A stretch of 51,422 bases of DNA from JAZQLP01 sp045542755 (GTDB lineage Bacteria; Bacillota; Clostridia; Oscillospirales; UBA644). A program made the translations under genes and the position numbers. This document shows, piece by piece, positions 47,944 through 51,422 of this stretch (its first letter is position 1; each line of letters opens with the position of its first letter). The stretch is from assembly GCA_045542755.1 (NCBI GenBank), contig JAZQLP010000102.1, positions 1 to 51,422 on the forward strand, given 5' to 3'. The notes beneath the pieces were generated by a model. That model saw nothing but the letters and a program-made list of their open reading frames with translations, did no database searches and was not told where the DNA came from.

Positions 47944-48059
47944 AATCTTTAAGTTTGGTACCGAGATGCCGATAAGATTCATATCTTCCCGCCCCTTGGG
48001 GGCAGTGGACTTAAGTCTTGTCAGCAGGTGATCGACCGTCTTGGACAAGACGATTTTTT
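47944..48059 (+). promoter_or_regulatory. PyrR-responsive transcription attenuator
   Basis: The leader shows all parts. AATCTT (47944-47949) pairs with AAGATT (47974-47979), enclosing a PyrR-type binding loop (TTTGGTACCGAGATGCCGAT, 47954-47973). A GC hairpin GCCCC/GGGGC lies at 47991-48003. GTCTTGTC (48015-48022) can pair with GACAAGAC (48044-48051) as antiterminator. The terminator CGTCTTG/CAAGACG (48037-48052) is followed by six T. By analogy with Bacillus, UMP-bound PyrR should hold the first loop and favour termination. Confidence 0.78.
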
Positions 48060-48097
48060 ATGCAAATTTTCAGGACAGGCAGAAGGGAGGAGTTTCC

Positions 48098-48634
48098 GTG
48101 TTTAAGGCCGAAATCCTTGATAAGTCAGCGGTAGAACGCTCTTTGATAAGAATGGCTCACGAGATTATTGAAAAAAATAACGGTGCCGAAGGGCTTATGC
48201 TCGTTGGTATTTACAGGCGCGGAGTTCCTCTTGCAAAACGTCTGGCAGCAAATATCGAGCGCTCTGAAGGGGTAAAAGTCCCCATAGGAATGTTGGATAT
48301 TACCCATTATAGGGACGACCTTACCATGATTTCGGACGAGCCTACGAGCAAAAAGCCCGAGTTCCCCGAAAGCCCTCAAGGTAAAACGGTAGTGCTGGTG
48401 GACGACGTTCTCTATACCGGACGAACCGCGCGCGCGGCCATGGAAGCCGTTATAAAAGCAGGGCGTCCTGCCGCTATACGGTTGGCAGTACTGGTAGACA
48501 GAGGGCACAGAGAGCTGCCCATCCGAGGCGATTTTGTGGGGAAAAATCTTCCCACCTCCAAAACAGAGGTCGTTAAAGTTTGCATAGACGAATACGATTC
48601 CAAGACCTGCGTCGAACTCCACGATGCCAAATAA
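48098..48634 (+). CDS. pyrR: Bifunctional pyr operon regulator / uracil phosphoribosyltransferase PyrR (GTG start)
   Basis: From GTG at 48098, behind AGGGAGGAG, the protein is 178 aa, the family length. A longer frame from 48041 would begin inside the terminator and is rejected. The PRPP-binding motif is VVLVDDVLYTGRTARAAMEA, and IYRRGVPLAKRLA and LDITHYRDDLT are typical. PyrR binds leader RNA when UMP is high. The leader immediately upstream has a matching attenuator. The uracil permease gene follows after 26 nt. Confidence 0.96.
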   Translation: MFKAEILDKSAVERSLIRMAHEIIEKNNGAEGLMLVGIYRRGVPLAKRLAANIERSEGVKVPIGMLDITHYRDDLTMISDEPTSKKPEFPESPQGKTVVLVDDVLYTGRTARAAMEAVIKAGRPAAIRLAVLVDRGHRELPIRGDFVGKNLPTSKTEVVKVCIDEYDSKTCVELHDAK

Positions 48635-48660
48635 GAAGGAATAAAAAAACGGAGGTCTTT

Positions 48661-50031
48661 ATGAAACTTATTTACAATGTAAACGACAAGCCTAAGTTCG
48701 GCCAGCTTATCGTTTTCGCCATCCAGCAGCTTCTTGCCATTATGGCAGCCACTCTTGTAGTTCCCGCTATCGTTGGTAACGGAATGAGCTCTGCCGCAGC
48801 ACTCTTCGGTGCAGGTGTAGGTACTCTCGTTTACCTGGCGTTCACCAAGGGCAAGAGCCCCGTATTCCTTGGCTCTTCTTTCGCTTTCATTAACTCCATG
48901 TTCGCAGCTTTTGCAGGCGCCGTATCTGTTGCCGCAGGCTATCTTGGAATTATCCTCGGTGCAGTTATTGCGGGTCTTGTTTACGTAATTATCGCTATTA
49001 TCGTTAAGTTTGCAGGCGTTAACTGGCTCAACAAGCTTATGCCTCCCGTTGTTATCGGCCCCACCGTTGCTATCATCGGTCTTTCCCTTGCCGGCAACGC
49101 TGTAGGCGATCTCCAGCTCGGAGACGTTATGGTAGACAACGTTTCCACCGCTAATGTTCACCTCTGTATCCTCGTTGGTCTCGTAACCCTTATCGTTACC
49201 GTTATTTGCGCTACCTTCGGCAAAAAGATGATAAGACTCATCCCCTTCATTATGGGTATCCTTGCAGGTTACGTTGTTGCAGCTATTATCACCGTTATCG
49301 GTCTTACTACCAACAACTCTGCTCTTCAGATAATCGACTTCAACTTCTTTACCAATCTTCTTCCCGAAGGCAAGGTTGCTCTCTCTACCTTCCTTGAGCT
49401 TCCCCAGTTCACCTTCATTACCGCCTTCGGCGCGTTCGGGGAGATATCCTGGTCTTATATTGCTACTATCGCAGTTGCTTATGCTCCCGTTGCATTCGTT
49501 GTATTTGCAGAGCATATTGCAGACCACAAGAACATCTCCTCTATTATTGAAAAGGACCTTCTTGAAGATCCCGGTCTTCACAGAACCCTTCTCGGAGACG
49601 GTATAGGCTCTATGGCCGGTGCATTCTTCGGCGGATGCCCCAACACCACCTACGGCGAATCCGTTGGTTGCGTAGCTATTACCGGTAACGCTTCAGTTGT
49701 TACCATTCTTACCGCTGCCATCGGTGCTATCCTTATCTCCTTCATCTCCCCCTTTATCGCATTCGTTAACTCCATTCCCTCCTGCGTAATGGGTGGCGTT
49801 TGTATCGCCCTTTACGGCTTCATTGCTGTATCCGGTCTTAAGATGGTACAGAAGGTTGATTTGGAACAGAACAAGAACCTCTTCGTTGTTTCCACCATTC
49901 TTATCTGCGGTATCGGCGGTCTTTCCATTACTTTCGGTAAAGTAACCCTTACCTCTATCGCTACCGCACTTATCCTTGGTATTATCGTAAACCTCATCCT
50001 TGGCAGAAAAAAGGACGAGTCCGCTGAATAA
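48661..50031 (+). CDS. uraA: Uracil permease (nucleobase:cation symporter-2 family)
   Basis: From the ATG at 48661 (behind GGAGG) the protein is 456 aa with about 14 membrane segments. Signatures are QLIVFAIQQLLAIMAATLVV, PVFLGSSFAFI, PPVVIGPTVAIIGLSLAGNA and GDGIGSMAGAFFGGCPNTTY with the NxTxxGE-type motif NTTYGESVG. It imports uracil with protons. Placement behind pyrR and its attenuator fits pyrimidine salvage control. It is followed by a strong terminator. An upstream ATG at 48580 lies within pyrR and is not used. Confidence 0.95.
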   Translation: MKLIYNVNDKPKFGQLIVFAIQQLLAIMAATLVVPAIVGNGMSSAAALFGAGVGTLVYLAFTKGKSPVFLGSSFAFINSMFAAFAGAVSVAAGYLGIILGAVIAGLVYVIIAIIVKFAGVNWLNKLMPPVVIGPTVAIIGLSLAGNAVGDLQLGDVMVDNVSTANVHLCILVGLVTLIVTVICATFGKKMIRLIPFIMGILAGYVVAAIITVIGLTTNNSALQIIDFNFFTNLLPEGKVALSTFLELPQFTFITAFGAFGEISWSYIATIAVAYAPVAFVVFAEHIADHKNISSIIEKDLLEDPGLHRTLLGDGIGSMAGAFFGGCPNTTYGESVGCVAITGNASVVTILTAAIGAILISFISPFIAFVNSIPSCVMGGVCIALYGFIAVSGLKMVQKVDLEQNKNLFVVSTILICGIGGLSITFGKVTLTSIATALILGIIVNLILGRKKDESAE

Positions 50032-50045
50032 GCAATAACATAAAA

Positions 50046-50079
50046 AACCGGCAAGCCTTAATCGGCTTGCCGGTTTTTT
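50046..50079. terminator. Bidirectional intrinsic terminator
   Basis: AACCGGCAAGCC pairs with GGCTTGCCGGTT around TTAATC with A and T runs on both sides; it closes the uracil permease gene and the convergent SLOG-like gene. Confidence 0.9.
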
Positions 50080-50080
50080 A

Positions 50081-50557
50081 TTAAATATAAATTATTTCTT
50101 TTTTTGCGGATATGAGTTTCTTCTCCATCGTTTTTATTAAGCTATCCTTATTAGACATAAATATATTCCTACCTTTACACATAACCACAACATCGACAGC
50201 ACGAGTATATACATAATATGGGAAATAATAATTTGGATCAGAATAGTAATTTTCGTATGGACTTATACTGTCTGCTATTGCACAAACAATTTTAATCTCT
50301 TCAAGATTTTTTGATATAGCCAATTTCTCTCGTATAGGCAGTTTAATATATAATATTATATTATCATTTTCTCTCTTTACTTCCGCTACACAGCGAGCTG
50401 CCAGAATTTCAAAACCAAGGTCGGCTACGGTATAAAATTCTTTTACGCCCTTTTCGACAAGCTGGTTTATAATCACCAATAATTTTCTCTCAAGCTTTTT
50501 CTTTTTATGCTTGTCTATTTTATCTGTACCTATGAAAAAGCATCTCTTTGATTGCAT
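50081..50557 (-). CDS. SLOG/DUF1273-like protein
   Basis: From the ATG at 50557 (GGGGAG about 11 nt before it) the protein is 158 aa. The pattern CFFIGTDKID, LVEKGVKEFYTVADLGFEIL, AARCVAEVKRENDNIILYIK and ADSISPYENYY..RAVDVVVMCKG fits the SLOG Rossmannoid fold of DUF1273/YspA proteins, which bind nucleotide-like ligands and often sit in conflict or stress loci. The classical GHRP is replaced by GTDK. Codon use is visibly more AT-rich than in neighbours, suggesting recent acquisition. It is transcribed divergently from an XRE regulator with shared operator-like repeats. Confidence 0.7.
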   Translation of the reverse strand: MQSKRCFFIGTDKIDKHKKKKLERKLLVIINQLVEKGVKEFYTVADLGFEILAARCVAEVKRENDNIILYIKLPIREKLAISKNLEEIKIVCAIADSISPYENYYSDPNYYFPYYVYTRAVDVVVMCKGRNIFMSNKDSLIKTMEKKLISAKKEIIYI

Positions 50558-50585
50558 GATACGACATACTCCCCTTCTCGTTATT

Positions 50586-50599
50586 ACCCATATTCGGGT
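50586..50599. repeat. Operator-like palindrome 1
   Basis: ACCCATATTCGGGT (extended TACCC/GGGTA) lies just downstream of the predicted transcription start of the SLOG-like gene. It is one of three related 14-mers about 50 bp apart. Confidence 0.65.
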
Positions 50600-50607
50600 A
50601 TATACGA

Positions 50608-50636
50608 AGTATAGCAAAGTTTTATCCGTTTGTCAA
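50608..50636 (-). promoter_or_regulatory. Promoter of the SLOG-like gene
   Basis: On the minus strand TTGACA (50631-50636), 17 bp, TATACT (50608-50613). Operator-like palindromes abut it on both sides. Confidence 0.8.
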
Positions 50637-50649
50637 CCCGTATTCGGGT
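50636..50649. repeat. Operator-like palindrome 2
   Basis: ACCCGTATTCGGGT, a near-perfect palindrome (ACCCG/CGGGT), touches the -35 box of the SLOG-like gene and lies 50 bp from copy 1. Confidence 0.7.
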
Positions 50650-50688
50650 AATAACAGAGTGTTTTTAGTGTATGATATTCTTAAAATA

Positions 50689-50702
50689 ACCTATATATGG
50701 GT
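50689..50702. repeat. Operator-like palindrome 3
   Basis: ACCTATATATGGGT is a diverged copy 53 bp from copy 2, directly upstream of the XRE ribosome binding site, in place to block its own transcription. Confidence 0.55.
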
Positions 50703-50718
50703 AATTTTAGGAGAAGCT

Positions 50719-50958
50719 ATGAGATATACAACAATTATTATTGAGAGAATTCAATCTTTATGCGCAGAACGAGGCCTTTCAATAAATAAGCTCGCAAATA
50801 TGAGCGGACTTAAACAATCCACTCTTGACAACATAATGAGAGGGCTTACAAAAAATCCGGGCATTCAAACGCTTCACAAGATAGCAAACGGATTAAGTAT
50901 GACACTTGCAGAATTACTTGACATCGAAGAATTAAATAATTTTTCTTTTGATGAATAA
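50719..50958 (+). CDS. XRE-family helix-turn-helix regulator
   Basis: From the ATG at 50719 (behind TTAGGAG) the protein is 79 aa. It is a single Cro/CI-type domain: RIQSLCAERGLSINKLANMS, GLKQSTLDNIMRGLTKNPGI and QTLHKIANGLSMTLAELLDI. It has no ligand domain, so it probably acts as a simple dimeric repressor. It likely controls itself and the divergent SLOG-like gene through the three palindromes between them. Codon use is AT-rich like its partner. Confidence 0.88.
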   Translation: MRYTTIIIERIQSLCAERGLSINKLANMSGLKQSTLDNIMRGLTKNPGIQTLHKIANGLSMTLAELLDIEELNNFSFDE

Positions 50959-50981
50959 GGTCATAAAAATGTTTATGAACA

Positions 50982-51017
50982 AAAAGATATCCACCGCGAA
51001 TGCGGTGGATATCTTTT
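50982..51017. terminator. Bidirectional intrinsic terminator
   Basis: GATATCCACCGC pairs with GCGGTGGATATC around GAAT, flanked by AAAA and TTTT, between the XRE gene and the convergent tuf. Confidence 0.92.
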
Positions 51018-51049
51018 ATTTATATCAAATTATTTAAGCAACAATCTGA

Positions 51050-51422
51050 TTATTCGATAATTTCGGAAACAACGCCGGAACCAACGGTCTTACCACCTTC
51101 ACGGATAGCAAAACGGAGACCCTGTTCGATAGCGATGTGAGTGATGAGCTCAACGCTGATGGTAACGTTATCGCCAGGCATACACATATCAACGCCTTCG
51201 GGAAGGTTGATGATACCGGTAACGTCAGTAGTTCTGAAGTAGAACTGAGGTCTGTAGTTGGATACGAAGGGCTTATGACGGCCGCCTTCTTTTGCGGTAA
51301 GAACGTAAACTTCGCCTGTGAACTTTGTATGGGGGTTGATTGTGCCGGGTTTAGCAAGAACCTGACCTCTTTCGATGTCTTCTCTTGTTACGCCACGGAG
51401 GAGACAACCGATGTTATCGCCA
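51050..51422 (-). CDS. tuf: Elongation factor Tu (C-terminal part; 5' end outside window)
   Basis: The last 123 codons of EF-Tu are present, from GDNIGCLLRGVTREDIERGQ through GGRHKPFVSNYRPQFYFRTT to GGKTVGSGVVSEIIE and stop at 51050-51052. This is the end of domain 2 and all of domain 3, which contact aminoacyl-tRNA. The gene lies on the same strand as the S10 operon but about 35 kb upstream of it, whereas tuf usually sits just before rpsJ. A strong terminator ends the transcript, so S10 transcription cannot come from here. Confidence 0.97.
   Translation of the reverse strand, partial: GDNIGCLLRGVTREDIERGQVLAKPGTINPHTKFTGEVYVLTAKEGGRHKPFVSNYRPQFYFRTTDVTGIINLPEGVDMCMPGDNVTISVELITHIAIEQGLRFAIREGGKTVGSGVVSEIIE

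Overview
The window looks like a core chromosomal segment of an endospore-forming Clostridia member, most likely an Oscillospirales/Ruminococcaceae-type gut bacterium. The grounds are SpoIIID, a YlbJ-type sporulation membrane protein, SpoIIIE/FtsK, a PyrR attenuator, the clostridial map-KOW-infA gene order, strong AGGAGG ribosome binding sites, and many TTG and GTG starts. No phage, insertion sequence, CRISPR array or rRNA gene is visible.

Region 1 (1-15.6 kb, all minus strand) is the S10-spc-alpha ribosomal superoperon. It starts at a TTGCAT-17-TATAAT promoter near 15.6 kb and runs rpsJ, rplC, rplD, rplW, rplB, rpsS, rplV, rpsC, rplP, rpmC, rpsQ, rplN, rplX, rplE, rpsN(Z), rpsH, rplF, rplR, rpsE, rpmD, rplO, secY, adk, map, a KOW gene, infA, rpmJ, rpsM, rpsK, rpsD and rpoA (cut by the window edge). 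Four spacers hold RNA structure: a ~365-nt leader before rpsJ, a 217-nt rpsJ-rplC spacer, a hairpin between secY and adk, and a pseudoknot-capable element between rpsD and rpoA.

Region 2 (15.8-25.3 kb) holds ylbJ (minus), then pfkA, a PHP phosphoesterase, asnS and an aspartate aminotransferase (plus). Facing them is a minus-strand unit of a MATE exporter, a sedoheptulokinase-like kinase and a 91-aa small protein.

Region 3 (25.3-29.5 kb) has a 64-aa protein, a ~0.55 kb gene-free AT-rich stretch packed with DnaA-box-like 9-mers, a DUF4358 lipoprotein, and a minus-strand group (conserved hypothetical, U32 peptidase, ZapA).

Region 4 (29.7-44.9 kb) is housekeeping: uppP, ftsK/spoIIIE, a YgiQ radical SAM protein, a UPF0316 membrane protein, a minus-strand serine hydrolase coupled to a SecB-like protein, PspC, ruvAB, an aminotransferase, trpS, two small membrane proteins, an HtrA-like protease and a GNAT acetyltransferase.

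Region 5 (45-51.4 kb) has a DUF1667 protein directly followed by tRNA-Thr(CGU), a DHHW protein, a VTT-domain protein, spoIIID, and the pyrR-uracil permease operon with a PyrR attenuator. After that comes an AT-rich divergent pair (SLOG/DUF1273-like protein and XRE regulator) with three operator-like palindromes. The window ends in the 3' part of tuf. The tuf gene lies on the same strand as the S10 operon but 35 kb away, although the two are usually adjacent.

The strongest second-look items are the rpsD-rpoA pseudoknot, the DnaA-box cluster, the rpsJ-rplC spacer with three GAAA-capped hairpins, and the triple-operator XRE/SLOG switch. All are read by eye; no search or folding program was run.
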